Of a DNA stretch of 64,000 nt, positions 8,484-16,853 are shown piece after piece. The stretch's first letter is position 1. Each line of letters starts with the position of its first letter. The position numbers and the translations under genes were made by a program. The notes beneath the pieces are model-generated. The model was given only the letters and a program-made list of their open reading frames with translations. It was not told where the DNA came from and did not search any database. The stretch lies in assembly GCA_036503555.1 (NCBI GenBank), contig DASXWQ010000013.1, positions 200,313 to 264,312 on the forward strand. Direction: 5' to 3'. This DNA is from Actinocatenispora sp036503555. Lineage in GTDB: Bacteria; Actinomycetota; Actinomycetes; Mycobacteriales; Micromonosporaceae.

Positions 8484-9103
8484 CCGCCGCGCTCGTCTTC
8501 GCCGGGGTCGCCGCGCTGGTCAACGTCACGCCGGGGCTGGACACGCTGCTCGTCCTGCGTACCTCGGTCGCCGGCGGGCGGCGGCACGGACTCGCCGCCG
8601 CCGCGGGGATCCTCACCGGCTGCGCGGTGTGGGGCGTGGCCGCCGCGGTCGGCCTGACCGCGCTGCTCGCCGCCTCGCACCTGGCGTACGAGGTGCTGCG
8701 CGTGGCGGGCGCCGGATACCTCGCCTGGCTGGGTGGTACGGCGTTGTGGCGGGCGCGCCGCCCGATCCCGGTCGCCGAGGTGGAGCCGGCGCCGGTGCTG
8801 GCCGGCCGGCTCGCGGTGTTCCGGTCCGGGGTGGCGACGAACCTGCTCAACCCGAAGGCCGGCGTGTTCTACCTGAGCCTGATCCCGCAGTTCCTGCCGC
8901 ACGACGCGCCGGCGCTCGGCGGCACGGTGCTGTTCACCGCGATCGACCTCGCCGAACTGGTCGTCTGGTACTGGGTGGTCTCGGTCGCGGCGGCGGCGCT
9001 CGCCACGCGGATCCGCCGGCCCGCGTTCCGCCGGCGGATGGAGCAGGCGAGCGGCGTGGCGTTCCTCGGCTTCGCGGTCAACCTGCTCGTCGAGGACGCC
9101 TAG
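8477..9103 (+). CDS. LysE/RhtB-family amino acid exporter
   Basis: A 208-residue membrane protein of the LysE family with about six helices. The amino-terminal ALVNVTPGLDTLLVLRTSVAGG is the family signature (normally TPGP-x), and ATNLLNPKAGVFYLSLIPQF is the second conserved block. It should export an amino acid or a homoserine-like compound. The ATG overlaps the last seven bases of the ATPase gene, so it is co-translated with the sugar importer, an unusual pairing. The 98 bases after its stop hold two copies of CCCGAGCCGGCC (9117 and 9138) and GC-rich inverted stretches that may end both this and the convergent gene. Confidence 0.85.
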   Translation: MLTAALVFAGVAALVNVTPGLDTLLVLRTSVAGGRRHGLAAAAGILTGCAVWGVAAAVGLTALLAASHLAYEVLRVAGAGYLAWLGGTALWRARRPIPVAEVEPAPVLAGRLAVFRSGVATNLLNPKAGVFYLSLIPQFLPHDAPALGGTVLFTAIDLAELVVWYWVVSVAAAALATRIRRPAFRRRMEQASGVAFLGFAVNLLVEDA

Positions 9104-9201
9104 GTCCGCTGCGCTGCCCGAGCCGGCCGCGGCGTGTCCCGAGCCGGCCCGCGGGGTCGCGGACCGGTCCTGTGCTGGGTCGCGGGCCGCCGTGACGGGA
9201 G

Positions 9202-9681
9202 CTAGCTGCGGGGCATCCGGGCGCGCTTGACCGGCGGCGCGGAGCGGGTCGCGACGTAGCGGAAGTCGGTGGTGTTGACCGGTTTCCCGGTGCCGCGGTC
9301 GACGAGCACCGGCTCGGCGGCAGCACCGGTCGCCGCGTCGAGCAACCGTACGCCGCCGCGCCCGCGGGTGACGTGCCGGCGGCCCCACCCGGCCAGCGCC
9401 TCGACCACCGGCTGGAGGTCCCGGCCGCGCGCGGTGAGCCGGTACTCGTCGCGCGGCGGCCGGTCCTGGTACCGGTGCCGGTCGAGGAGGCCGGCGTCGC
9501 ACAGCTCGGCGAGCCGGCGGGCCAGCGAGTTCGACGAGATGCCGAGGCTCTGCTGGAACTCGTCGAACCGGGTGAGCCCGTGCAGCGCGTCCCGGACGAT
9601 GAGCAGGCTCCACCACTCGCCGACCGCGTCGAGGGTCAGCGCGATCGGGCAGTCCATGCCCGCGAAGCTCTTGTGTCGCAT
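9202..9681 (-). CDS. HxlR-family transcriptional regulator
   Basis: A 159-residue winged-helix regulator. The HxlR pattern is complete: CPIALTLDAVGEWWSLLIVRDALHG, then RFDEFQQSLGISSNSLARRLAEL, then the wing with DRPPRDEYRLTARGRDL. HxlR proteins bind as dimers to short palindromes. Two such palindromes lie in the 91 bases between this gene and the divergent PanE-like reductase, so it most likely controls both itself and the reductase. A carboxyl extension of about 45 residues follows the core; it holds no cysteine pattern, so the signal is probably not thiol oxidation. Confidence 0.9.
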   Translation of the reverse strand: MRHKSFAGMDCPIALTLDAVGEWWSLLIVRDALHGLTRFDEFQQSLGISSNSLARRLAELCDAGLLDRHRYQDRPPRDEYRLTARGRDLQPVVEALAGWGRRHVTRGRGGVRLLDAATGAAAEPVLVDRGTGKPVNTTDFRYVATRSAPPVKRARMPRS

Positions 9682-9696
9682 GTCTCTCCCGCCCGA

Positions 9697-9711
9697 CTTC
9701 CACTGTGGAAG
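9697..9711. promoter_or_regulatory. HxlR operator, copy 1
   Basis: A perfect palindrome CTTCCAC-T-GTGGAAG lies 16 bases upstream of the hxlR-type start. Its core TTCCAC-N-GTGGAA is repeated at 9740-9754, with the two centres 43 bases apart, about four helical turns, so dimers would sit on the same face. The site would overlap the promoter of the regulator gene, which suggests autoregulation. Confidence 0.75.
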
Positions 9712-9739
9712 CCACTACGGTACCAGCGGTGTATGGTCA

Positions 9740-9754
9740 CTTCCACGGTGGAAC
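9740..9754. promoter_or_regulatory. HxlR operator, copy 2
   Basis: CTTCCAC-G-GTGGAAC repeats the core TTCCAC-N-GTGGAA of the site at 9697-9711. It lies 19 bases before the GTG of the PanE-like gene and close to its GGGAGGG ribosome site, a position suited to blocking transcription or initiation of that gene. Confidence 0.75.
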
Positions 9755-9772
9755 CAACCAGGGAGGGTGACG

Positions 9773-10651
9773 GTGGCGAGGATCGGCGTACTCGGACCCG
9801 GCGGGGTCGGCGGGCTGCTCGCGGCCCGGTTCGGCGCGGCGGGCCACGACGTGACGGTGGTGGCGACCGAGCCGACCGCGGCCGAGGTCACCGCGCGCGG
9901 GCTGCGGTTCCGCGGACCGGACGGTGCCGACGCGCGGACGTACCCGGTGGCCCGGCCCTGGCTGGCGGCGCCCCTTGACGTACTGCTCGTCGCGGTCAAG
10001 GCCACCGACCTGCTGCCCGCGCTGGCCCGGGTGCCGGCGGCGCTGCTCGGCGCGGCGACCGTCGTGCCGTTCCTCAACGGGGTGGACCATCCGGCGCTGC
10101 TGCGCGCGGCGTACCCCGCGGCCACCGTCGTGCCCGCCACCATCGCGGTCGAGGCGACCCGGCACCGCCCCGGCGTGGTCGAACAGCTCTCCACGATGGC
10201 CGACGTCGTCGTCGCCGACGGTACGCCGGCCGGTGCGGAGATCGCCGAGCTCGTCCGCGGTACCGGCCTGACCCTCGCCACGCATCCGGACGAGGCGACC
10301 GTGCTGTGGCGCAAGCTCGCGTTCCTGGCCCCGCTGGCGCTGCTGACCACCGCCGCGGACGCGCCGGTCGGCCCGGCCCGCGACACGCACCCGGAGTGGC
10401 TGCGGGCGCTGGTCGAGGAGACCGTGGCCGCGGCCGGCTCCGCGGGCGTACCGCTGCCCGCGGAGCGGGTGGCGACCCGGCTCGCCTCGCTGCCGGCGAC
10501 GATGCAGTCGTCCATGCTGAAGGACCGCCGATCCGGCCGGGCGCTTGAACTCGACGCGATCGCCGGCCCGGTCATCCGTGCGCTCGGCGCCGGCAACGCG
10601 CCCACCACGGTCGAGCTGACCGCCGCGATCCTCGACGCCACCGCCCGCTGA
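9773..10651 (+). CDS. Ketopantoate reductase-like oxidoreductase (PanE/ApbA family)
   Basis: The 292-residue product has an amino-terminal NAD(P) Rossmann domain (IGVLGPGGVGGLLAARFGAAGH) and the helical carboxyl domain of the PanE/ApbA family, including VPFLNGVDH and a TMQSSMLKDRRSGRALELDAI block that carries the substrate-binding lysine and the Ser/Asn region. PanE reduces ketopantoate to pantoate in coenzyme A synthesis, but this gene is under apparent HxlR control and far from pan genes. A role in reducing another 2-keto compound is therefore as likely. GTG 9773 follows GGGAGGG by five bases. Confidence 0.85.
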   Translation: MARIGVLGPGGVGGLLAARFGAAGHDVTVVATEPTAAEVTARGLRFRGPDGADARTYPVARPWLAAPLDVLLVAVKATDLLPALARVPAALLGAATVVPFLNGVDHPALLRAAYPAATVVPATIAVEATRHRPGVVEQLSTMADVVVADGTPAGAEIAELVRGTGLTLATHPDEATVLWRKLAFLAPLALLTTAADAPVGPARDTHPEWLRALVEETVAAAGSAGVPLPAERVATRLASLPATMQSSMLKDRRSGRALELDAIAGPVIRALGAGNAPTTVELTAAILDATAR

Positions 10652-10680
10652 CGTCCGATGTGCCCGCTAAGGTGCCGACG

Positions 10681-11202
10681 GTGAGCGCCTGGTACCCGAT
10701 GCCGACCGAGCTGACGACGCCCCGTCTGCACCTGGGCGCGTGGCGGGACGACGACATCGACGACTACGACACGCTCGTCCACGAGCGCGATCCGCGGACC
10801 GCCGCGGCGCCCCGCGCCGGGCGACCGACCCGCGACGGGATGCGCGACACGATCCGGCGCCAGCAGACCTCGCAGGCCGACACCGGGATCGGGCTGCTCG
10901 TCGTCCGGATCGCCGGACGCTTCGCCGGGTACTGCGGGCTGACGGTGGGGCGGGCGAGCCTGGCCGAGCCGGAGCTGGCGTACGAACTGCTGCGCGGCTA
11001 CCACGGCCACGGGTACGCGACCGAAGCCGCCCGCGCCGTCGTCGACGCGGCGGCGGGCACCGGACGCCGTCGGCTGTGGGCGACGGTACGGACCTGGAAC
11101 GACGCCTCGTTGCGCGTCCTGGAGAAGGTGGGCTTCGAGCGCACCGACCGCGTCACGACGGACGGGTTCGGGGACACCGTCTGGTGTACGCGCGAGCTCT
11201 GA
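10681..11202 (+). CDS. GNAT-family N-acetyltransferase (RimJ/RimL-like)
   Basis: A 173-residue acetyltransferase using acetyl-CoA. The opening ELTTPRLHLGAWRDDD, the ELAYELLRGYHGHGYATEAARAVV acetyl-CoA loop and the ending WNDASLRVLEKVGFERTDR follow the RimJ-like pattern. Substrate could be a protein amino terminus or a small molecule. Possible starts are GTG 10660, 10672 and 10681; the last keeps the shortest non-conserved tail. It lies 29 bases after the reductase and may be cotranscribed with it. Confidence 0.85.
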   Translation: MSAWYPMPTELTTPRLHLGAWRDDDIDDYDTLVHERDPRTAAAPRAGRPTRDGMRDTIRRQQTSQADTGIGLLVVRIAGRFAGYCGLTVGRASLAEPELAYELLRGYHGHGYATEAARAVVDAAAGTGRRRLWATVRTWNDASLRVLEKVGFERTDRVTTDGFGDTVWCTREL

Positions 11203-11285
11203 CCGCGCCGCCCGGCCGCCGTCGGTGGAATCTGCCCCCGCGCAATTCGCTGGACAGCCCGCCCGGTGCAGGTCAGGGTCAGGCC

Positions 11286-12386
11286 ATGGACACCGAAGTC
11301 GCATCCGGCCCGGCGGCGCGGGGGAGCGACCCGCCCGCCGCCGGCGAGGAGAGCGCCGCGCGCAGCGGGATCGACGTGGCGCGCGGGTTCCATCACGACG
11401 TGGTCAAGCCGCTGATCGCGCGGGCGTTGCCCGGCCTGCGGTACGCGGCGGCCCGGCTCGGCTCCGGCTCCGACGTGCTCGGCCTGGACGACCGGACCAG
11501 CCGCGACCACGACTGGGGCTGCCGGCTGACCGTACTGGTCGACGAGGCGGATGCCGCGGCCCGGCCCCGCCTGGTGGCCGCGCTCGACGACCTGCCCGAG
11601 ACGTACGCCGGGCTGCCGGTGCGGCTGCCCACCACCTGGGACCCGACCGTGTCGCACAAGGTGCAGGTCGAGACCGTCGATGGGTTTACCCGCAGCCGGC
11701 TCGGCGTCGGCCCACACCTGTCCACTGTGGACTGGCTGACCGTGACCGGGCAGGCGGTGCTGGAGGTGACCGCCGGGCCGGTGTTCGCCGACACCACCAC
11801 CGAGCTCGCCCCGCTACGCGCCGCGCTCGCGACCTACCCGCCGCAGGTCGAGCGGTACGTGCTGGCGGCCGGCTGGCAGCGGGTGGCGCAGCGGATGCCG
11901 ATGGTCGGCCGTACCGCGCAGCGCGGCCAGGACCTCGGCTCGCGGCTCCTCGCGGCGACGCTCGTGGCGGACCTGACCGCGCTCGCGTTCGTGGTGTGCC
12001 GGCAGTGGGCGCCGTACGAGAAATGGCGGGAGGCGGCGTTCCGGCGGCTGCCGGTGGCGCACCGGCTGGCCGGGCCGCTGCGTACCGCGCTGACCGCCGA
12101 CGACTGGGCCGGCCGCGAGGCCGCCCTGGCCGAGGCGGTCACCGTGCTTGCCGCGGCGCAGCGCGAGCTGGGTTTGCCGGCGCCGCGGATCGGGCCGTTC
12201 TTCGACCGGCCGTACCGGTCGGTGGAGGTGCCGGCGGAGCTGACGGACGCGATCACCGACCCGGACCTCGCCGGGCTGCCGCTCGTCGGCTCGCTCGAAC
12301 AGTGGGTCGACTCGACCGACGTGCTGGCCCGACCGGAGAACCGGCCCGGCGCCGCCGCCGCGTACCGCGCATGGCTCGCCCGCTGA
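11286..12386 (+). CDS. DUF4037-domain nucleotidyltransferase-like protein
   Basis: A 366-residue cytosolic protein. From residue 30 it reads DVARGFHHDVVKPLIARALPGLRYAAARLGSGSDVLGLDDRTSRDHDWG, where the GS and the later D-x-D-W resemble the nucleotidyltransferase active-site strand; the carboxyl part is the all-helical DUF4037 region (GQDLGSRLLAATLVADLTALAF, QWAPYEKWREAAF). The relatives I know of are called DUF4037 proteins with no proven reaction. It stands 83 bases after the acetyltransferase and 92 before a small kinase, possibly one unit. Confidence 0.8.
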   Translation: MDTEVASGPAARGSDPPAAGEESAARSGIDVARGFHHDVVKPLIARALPGLRYAAARLGSGSDVLGLDDRTSRDHDWGCRLTVLVDEADAAARPRLVAALDDLPETYAGLPVRLPTTWDPTVSHKVQVETVDGFTRSRLGVGPHLSTVDWLTVTGQAVLEVTAGPVFADTTTELAPLRAALATYPPQVERYVLAAGWQRVAQRMPMVGRTAQRGQDLGSRLLAATLVADLTALAFVVCRQWAPYEKWREAAFRRLPVAHRLAGPLRTALTADDWAGREAALAEAVTVLAAAQRELGLPAPRIGPFFDRPYRSVEVPAELTDAITDPDLAGLPLVGSLEQWVDSTDVLARPENRPGAAAAYRAWLAR

Positions 12387-12478
12387 CCGGGTACCCGCCC
12401 AGTATGCGCGGGCCCGAGCGCGGCGGACGCGGCGGGAGGCCGTCGGCGCCCCTTGCGCGGGTTGGTAGGAAGGACGCC

Positions 12479-13027
12479 ATGACTCGACCGAAGTTGATCG
12501 TGGTGAGCGGGCACGCCGGTTCGGGCAAGACGACGCTGGCGCACGAGATCGCGCGGTGCATCGGTTGCCCGGCGATCTGCCGGGACGAGATCAAGGAAGG
12601 GATGGTGCACGGCGACGACGACTTCGCCGCCGCCGTGGACGATCCGCTGACCCGGCGCACGTTCGGGCTGTTCTTCGAGGTGCTCGCGCTGCTGCTGCGC
12701 AACGGCGTGACGGTCGTGGCGGAGGCGGCGTTCCAGGACCACCTGTGGCGGCCGAACCTGGCGCCGCTGACCGAGTACGCGGACCTGCGGGTGGTGCGCT
12801 GCGTGGTCGACGCCGACGTCGCGCGCCACCGGATCGTCGACCGCGCCGACCGTACCGCCTCCCGGCGCGCGCACGCCGACGACGACCTGCTGGAACGCCT
12901 CGACACCGGGGCGTACTCGCTGGCCGAGTTCGTGCCGATCTCGCTGGAGGTGCCGACGATCCGGGTCGACACCACCGACGGGTACTCTCCGGCGCTGGCC
13001 ACGGTCGTCGGCTTCGTCACCGCGTGA
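12479..13027 (+). CDS. Small P-loop kinase (AAA family)
   Basis: A 182-residue kinase-like protein. The P-loop is SGHAGSGKTTLAHE (residues 9-22), followed by CRDEIKEGMVHG and a lid region RIVDRADRTASRRAH, as in small zeta-toxin/gluconate-kinase-like phosphotransferases. Substrate unknown; a sugar or nucleoside is plausible. GGTAGGAAGG precedes the ATG. It ends convergently with the FGGY sugar kinase, with a perfect palindrome between them. Confidence 0.8.
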   Translation: MTRPKLIVVSGHAGSGKTTLAHEIARCIGCPAICRDEIKEGMVHGDDDFAAAVDDPLTRRTFGLFFEVLALLLRNGVTVVAEAAFQDHLWRPNLAPLTEYADLRVVRCVVDADVARHRIVDRADRTASRRAHADDDLLERLDTGAYSLAEFVPISLEVPTIRVDTTDGYSPALATVVGFVTA

Positions 13028-13046
13028 CGCCGGCCCGGGCCGGCGT
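13027..13046. terminator. Bidirectional hairpin between convergent kinase genes
   Basis: A perfect 20-base palindrome of ACGCCGGCCC followed by its complement starts on the stop of the small kinase and ends three bases from the stop of the FGGY kinase. It lacks a T-run, as is usual in this genome, and could terminate both genes. Confidence 0.55.
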
Positions 13047-13048
13047 GG

Positions 13049-14473
13049 TCAGTCGAGCGGGGCGGCGAGCCGGTCGCGCAGGGCGCGGTGCCGGGCGCCG
13101 GCCGCCGCCATCGCGGTGACCTCGCCGGCGGGTACCGACACGTCCTCGGTGGCCGGCGTGTAGTCGATGCCGAGCGCGCCCGCGGCGGCACCGCACGCGC
13201 CGACCTCCGGGTCGACGCAGCGTTCGGCCGTACCGCCGAGCGCGGCGGTGAGCCGGTCGGTCAGCCAGGTGGACGCGGCGATCGCGCCGCCGCCCAGCAT
13301 CGGCAGCGCGGCGCCGGCCGGGTCGACCGCGTGCGCGCCGTCGGCGACCTCGTGGCAGACGCCTTCCAGCGTGGCCGCCAGCACGTGGCCGGGCGTGGTG
13401 GTCATGCGCAGCCCGTACAGGGTGCCGCCGGCGCCGACCGGATCGGCGGCCGGCGGCCGGTGCCCCGCGTGGTACGGCAGGCACACCAGCCCGTGCCCGC
13501 CCGGCGCCAAACCCACCAGCTCCGCCTCCTGCTCGTCCGGATCGGTGCCGAGCAGCCCCGTCACCCACTCGTCGAGCACCCCGCCCCCCGAGTACGCCAC
13601 GCCGAACACGGCGCGCCGGTGGTCCACCCGGTACCGCCAGACGGCCGGCGCGGGGGTGTCGGCGTCCGGCGTGACCAGCCGTACCGCGGCGGACGTACCG
13701 ACCGTGACCGACAGCCGGTCGGGCGCGAAGCAGCCGGAGCCGAGCGCGCTCGCGGCCCCGTCGCCGAGCGGCGGCGCGACCCGCGCGCCGGCCAGCTCCG
13801 GCCACCGCTTCCGGTACTCCCCGGTGAGCTGCCCGGCCCAGTCGTCGCCGGCGAGCGGCGGGACCTGGTCCTCGGTGACCCCGGCGAGCGCCAGTGCCTC
13901 CGCGTCCCACCGGCAGGTACGCGTGTCCAGCGCGCCGGTGCCGGACGCCGAGGACACCGACGCGGTCGGCTCGCCCCACAACTTCAGCCCGAGGTACTCC
14001 GGCAGGCCCACCCACCGGCGGGCGTCGACACCGTGGGCACGCAGCCAGCCGATCCGCACCGGCCAGTAGAACGGATGCCACCAGGCCCCCGTCCGGTCGT
14101 GGTACGCGTCGGCGTCGGCCGGCGCCCGCCCCGCCGGCAGCGTCGGCCGCAGGTCCATCCACGACAGACACGGCCCGGCCGGCTCGCCGCGCGCGTCGAG
14201 ACCCAGCAGCGAGTGCCACTGGGTGGAGATCGCGATCGTGTCGACCCCGGCGAGCTTCCCCGCGTCGGACAGCTCGTCCAGGCACGCCACCGTCGCACCC
14301 AGGTACGCGTCGAGGTCGAGCTCCGCGGCGCCGCGGGCGTCCTGGTTGATCCGGGCGTCCTCGCGGACCGCGGCCCCGGGCACCGGCGTCAGCCGCGTGC
14401 CGTCGACGGTCAGGACCACCGCCCGGACCGAACTGGACCCCAGGTCCAGGGCGAGGATCCTCGTCGACGTCAT
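13049..14473 (-). CDS. FGGY-family carbohydrate kinase
   Basis: A 474-residue sugar kinase. The first strand carries LALDLGSSSVRAVVL (phosphate-1 loop), the middle AISTQWHSLLGLDARGEPAGPCLSWMDLR, the ATP-binding VTVGTSAAVRL, and the end GGGAIAASTWLTDRLTAALG. The order matches gluconokinase/xylulokinase-like FGGY enzymes, which transfer phosphate from ATP to a polyol or sugar acid in the cytosol. The start at 14473 has GGAGGT at the right distance. No other pentose or gluconate genes are close, so the substrate remains open. Confidence 0.88.
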   Translation of the reverse strand: MTSTRILALDLGSSSVRAVVLTVDGTRLTPVPGAAVREDARINQDARGAAELDLDAYLGATVACLDELSDAGKLAGVDTIAISTQWHSLLGLDARGEPAGPCLSWMDLRPTLPAGRAPADADAYHDRTGAWWHPFYWPVRIGWLRAHGVDARRWVGLPEYLGLKLWGEPTASVSSASGTGALDTRTCRWDAEALALAGVTEDQVPPLAGDDWAGQLTGEYRKRWPELAGARVAPPLGDGAASALGSGCFAPDRLSVTVGTSAAVRLVTPDADTPAPAVWRYRVDHRRAVFGVAYSGGGVLDEWVTGLLGTDPDEQEAELVGLAPGGHGLVCLPYHAGHRPPAADPVGAGGTLYGLRMTTTPGHVLAATLEGVCHEVADGAHAVDPAGAALPMLGGGAIAASTWLTDRLTAALGGTAERCVDPEVGACGAAAGALGIDYTPATEDVSVPAGEVTAMAAAGARHRALRDRLAAPLD

Positions 14474-14531
14474 CTGGGGGTACCTCCTCGGCGCGGGTCT
14501 TCGATCCACCCTATGCGCCGATCCCCGGCCG

Positions 14532-14546
14532 GCGGAGCCGCTCCGC
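14532..14546. terminator. Hairpin after the sigma/lipoprotein operon
   Basis: GCGGAGC-C-GCTCCGC forms a 7-base stem about 70 bases beyond the stop of the lipoprotein gene, in a 141-base gap that otherwise holds only the FGGY kinase ribosome site. It is the best terminator candidate for the four-gene operon above it, though weak. Confidence 0.35.
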
Positions 14547-14614
14547 GCCGGTGGGGGCCGGCCGCCCGCCCGGTCCGGGTGCCGGGGGCGGACGACCGGC
14601 GTGCGGGAGGCGGG

Positions 14615-15163
14615 TCAGTAGTTGTAGCCGTTGTTGCCGCCGCCGGTGGACGGCGACGTGCTCGCCGCGCCGCCCGACGCGGCCACCACGTGCCACGTGA
14701 AGTGCGTGCCGTCGAACGTGTCCCTCGTCCCGTTGCCGGTGACGGTGCCCGGGTTGTGGTCGAGCGTGAACCGGTACAGCGGTCGCCCCTGGTACGTGAG
14801 CTGCGTGCTGCCGTCCGCGCGCTTCACGGTGCCGAACGTGCCGCTGGCACCGGACACCGAGCTCGGCGCGGACGTACCGGGGTCGACGGTGACGGGCGGC
14901 CAGATCGCCGCGCACGCCGTCCCGCACTTGATGGTGCCGCTCTTCTCCTGGTCCGGCGAGTACAGTGCGTCACCCTTGGCGTCGACGAGCACCATGCCCG
15001 CGGACGTCTTCGCCACCGCGACGGGGCCCGCCGCGGCGGGCGACGCCGAGCCGCCCGACGAACCGGAACCGCCTGAACCACTGGACATCCCGCACCCGGC
15101 GAGCGCCACCCCGGACGCCGCCAGAACCACCGCCGTACGCCAGTACCGGACCATCATCCTCAC
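14615..15163 (-). CDS. Secreted lipoprotein with Lipoprotein_15 repeats
   Basis: A 182-residue lipoprotein. The signal ends in GVALAGC, so the cysteine near residue 24 is lipidated; a Ser/Gly-rich linker follows to about residue 48. Two copies of the secreted repeat of unknown function (PF03640-like) follow, one with LVDAKGDALYSPDQEKSG and a C-x3-C pair, the other with TYQGRPLYRFTLDHNPG. The protein sits outside the membrane and its job is unknown; relatives are common beside ECF sigma genes. It is the last gene of the operon membrane protein, sigma, anti-sigma, lipoprotein, 48 bases after the anti-sigma gene. Confidence 0.88.
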   Translation of the reverse strand: MRMMVRYWRTAVVLAASGVALAGCGMSSGSGGSGSSGGSASPAAAGPVAVAKTSAGMVLVDAKGDALYSPDQEKSGTIKCGTACAAIWPPVTVDPGTSAPSSVSGASGTFGTVKRADGSTQLTYQGRPLYRFTLDHNPGTVTGNGTRDTFDGTHFTWHVVAASGGAASTSPSTGGGNNGYNY

Positions 15164-15211
15164 CTGCTCTCTCGTACCTGTCAGTAGGCACGGAGCGGCG
15201 GCGCGGATCGT

Positions 15212-15859
15212 TCACGGCGCCATCGTCAGCACCGTCGTCCCCCCGGTCGTACGCACCTGCACGGCGTGGATGTCGTCCGGGGAGACCGACGTGGTACCGG
15301 TCAGCACGGCCGTGGTGTCGGGGACCGCGGCCCAGGTGGAGATCTGCTCGGTCCGGCCCGAGTCCGTCACCACGACCAGCGTGTACCCGCCGGCGTAGTC
15401 GGCGGGTCCGGTGTAGCGGCAGCGCAGCCGTACGTCGGTGCCCCACGGCTGGCGGGTCAGCGCCACCGTCGCCGTCACCGGCGCCGGGGTCACCGCAGCC
15501 ATCGCCTGCTCCGGCGCGGTGTGCTGGCGCGGCCCGAAGGTCAGCAGCAGCGTGAGCACCAGGACCAGCGCGGCGGCCACCGCGCCGCCCGAGGCGGCGA
15601 GCCAGCGGTTGCGCCGGCGCCGCCGCCACGCCGCCTGCAACAGCCCGGTCAGCAGCTCCGGCGGCGGGTCGACCGGCTCGGACGCGACCTCCTCCAGCGG
15701 TACCCGGGACAGCAGGCCCGGCAGCCCGGACAGCGCGCGGACCTCGTCCTGGCACCGCGGGCAGGTCGCGAGGTGCTGCTCGTACCGGTGTCGTTCGGTG
15801 GGGTTGAGGGCGCCGAGCACGTACGCGGCGTCGTCGTGGTGGAACTCGTCGGACGTCAT
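15212..15859 (-). CDS. Zinc anti-sigma factor (ZAS), transmembrane
   Basis: A 215-residue anti-sigma factor. Residues 1-45 form the cytosolic zinc domain with the ZAS motif His29-x3-Cys33-x2-Cys36. A membrane helix follows basic RRRRRNRW near residues 85-108, and the rest is an outside domain. It would hold the sigma factor encoded four bases upstream and release it after an envelope or oxidative signal. Gene order sigma then anti-sigma on the same strand with almost no gap is classical. Confidence 0.92.
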   Translation of the reverse strand: MTSDEFHHDDAAYVLGALNPTERHRYEQHLATCPRCQDEVRALSGLPGLLSRVPLEEVASEPVDPPPELLTGLLQAAWRRRRRNRWLAASGGAVAAALVLVLTLLLTFGPRQHTAPEQAMAAVTPAPVTATVALTRQPWGTDVRLRCRYTGPADYAGGYTLVVVTDSGRTEQISTWAAVPDTTAVLTGTTSVSPDDIHAVQVRTTGGTTVLTMAP

Positions 15860-15863
15860 GGCC

Positions 15864-16367
15864 TCAGATCACCCCCGTCTCCTCCAGCGCGAGCCGCAGC
15901 GCGCGCAGCCCGTAGTGCAGCCGGGACTTGACCGTGCCGGGCGGCACGCCGAGACGTTCGGCGGCCTCGGGCACGGACCTGCCCAGGTAGTAGCACTCGA
16001 TGAGCACCTGCCGGTGCGCGTCGGACAGCTTCCGCAGCGCGTCGGCGACCAGCCACGACTGCACCGCCTCGTCGGTACCGTCGCCGACGCCGCGCTCCGG
16101 CGGCTCCGCGAACGCCACCTCCGGCCGTACGTGCCGGGCCCGCCACTGGTCGATGACCAGGTTGCGGGCGACCGTGTGCAGCCAGCCGCGGACCGGCCCG
16201 CCGTCCAGCACGCGCGGATGCTGCCACGCGCGCAGCAGAACCTCCTGCACGACGTCCTGCGCCCAGCCGCGGTCGCCGCCGGTCAGCCGCAGCGCGTACC
16301 CGAACAGCGCCGAGCCGTGCGCGTCGTACAGCTCGCGGAGGAGGCGGTCATCCGCGCGTGCCGGCAC
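15864..16367 (-). CDS. ECF RNA polymerase sigma factor
   Basis: A 167-residue ECF sigma factor. Region 2 reads LFGYALRLTGGDRGWAQDVVQEVLLRAW, region 2.4 AWQHPRVLDGGPVRGWLHTVARNLVIDQWRARH, and region 4 LSDAHRQVLIECYYLGRSVPEAAERLGVPPGTVKSRLHYGLRAL. It recruits core polymerase to a stress regulon. It overlaps the 3' end of the membrane protein gene by 20 bases and is followed after four bases by its anti-sigma factor. Target promoters cannot be told from the sequence alone. Confidence 0.93.
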   Translation of the reverse strand: MPARADDRLLRELYDAHGSALFGYALRLTGGDRGWAQDVVQEVLLRAWQHPRVLDGGPVRGWLHTVARNLVIDQWRARHVRPEVAFAEPPERGVGDGTDEAVQSWLVADALRKLSDAHRQVLIECYYLGRSVPEAAERLGVPPGTVKSRLHYGLRALRLALEETGVI

Positions 16368-16788
16368 CGGACCTCACCGACCACCAGCGGCGGAACTCGA
16401 CGGCGGTCAGCGCCAGGCCGCACACCAGCGCGACGATCTCGGCGGCGAACGCGAGGCGCTGCGGCGTACCGGCCAGGGTCTCGTGTACGCCGAGCAGGCC
16501 GCCGCCGGTCATCGACAGCAGGAACGCCACCAGCGTCGCGGCGCCGAACCCGGCCGCGGCGAACGCCGGCAGCCAGTGCCGCCAGGCCAGCATCACGACG
16601 GCGATCACCAGGCCGCCGATCGCGTTGAGTAGGAAGAGCGGCCCGATGACCGAGATGTCGCGAAACCCGGTCACCCACAGCTCCAGGTGAATGTCGGCGG
16701 ACAGCAGTACGCCGGCCGCGGTCAGCCCGCGCAGTACCTCGACACCCACCCGCCGGGTCGCCAGTCCCTGCCGGATCGTCACCGTCAT
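16348..16788 (-). CDS. Four-helix membrane protein at head of the sigma operon
   Basis: A 146-residue protein with four hydrophobic segments: GLTAAGVLLSADIHLELW, ISVIGPLFLLNAIGGLVIAVVM, AFAAAGFGAATLVAFLLSMTGG and LAFAAEIVALVCGLAL. I do not recognise a characterised family; similar small proteins occur at the head of ECF sigma operons. ATG 16788 has GGAGGT eight bases upstream and is preferred to the ATG at 16803. Its end overlaps the sigma gene, so it is translationally linked and may take part in sensing. Confidence 0.72.
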   Translation of the reverse strand: MTVTIRQGLATRRVGVEVLRGLTAAGVLLSADIHLELWVTGFRDISVIGPLFLLNAIGGLVIAVVMLAWRHWLPAFAAAGFGAATLVAFLLSMTGGGLLGVHETLAGTPQRLAFAAEIVALVCGLALTAVEFRRWWSVRSGAGTRG

Positions 16789-16853
16789 CGCCCCCACCTC
16801 CATGTCAGCACAACACGGATTCGCGGCGGGAAGGGTTCACCGCGCCGGCCCGA

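Noticed and set aside
9104..9201. The doubled CCCGAGCCGGCC as a mobile-element terminal repeat
   Set aside because: The copies are direct, short and 21 bases apart; no transposase is near.
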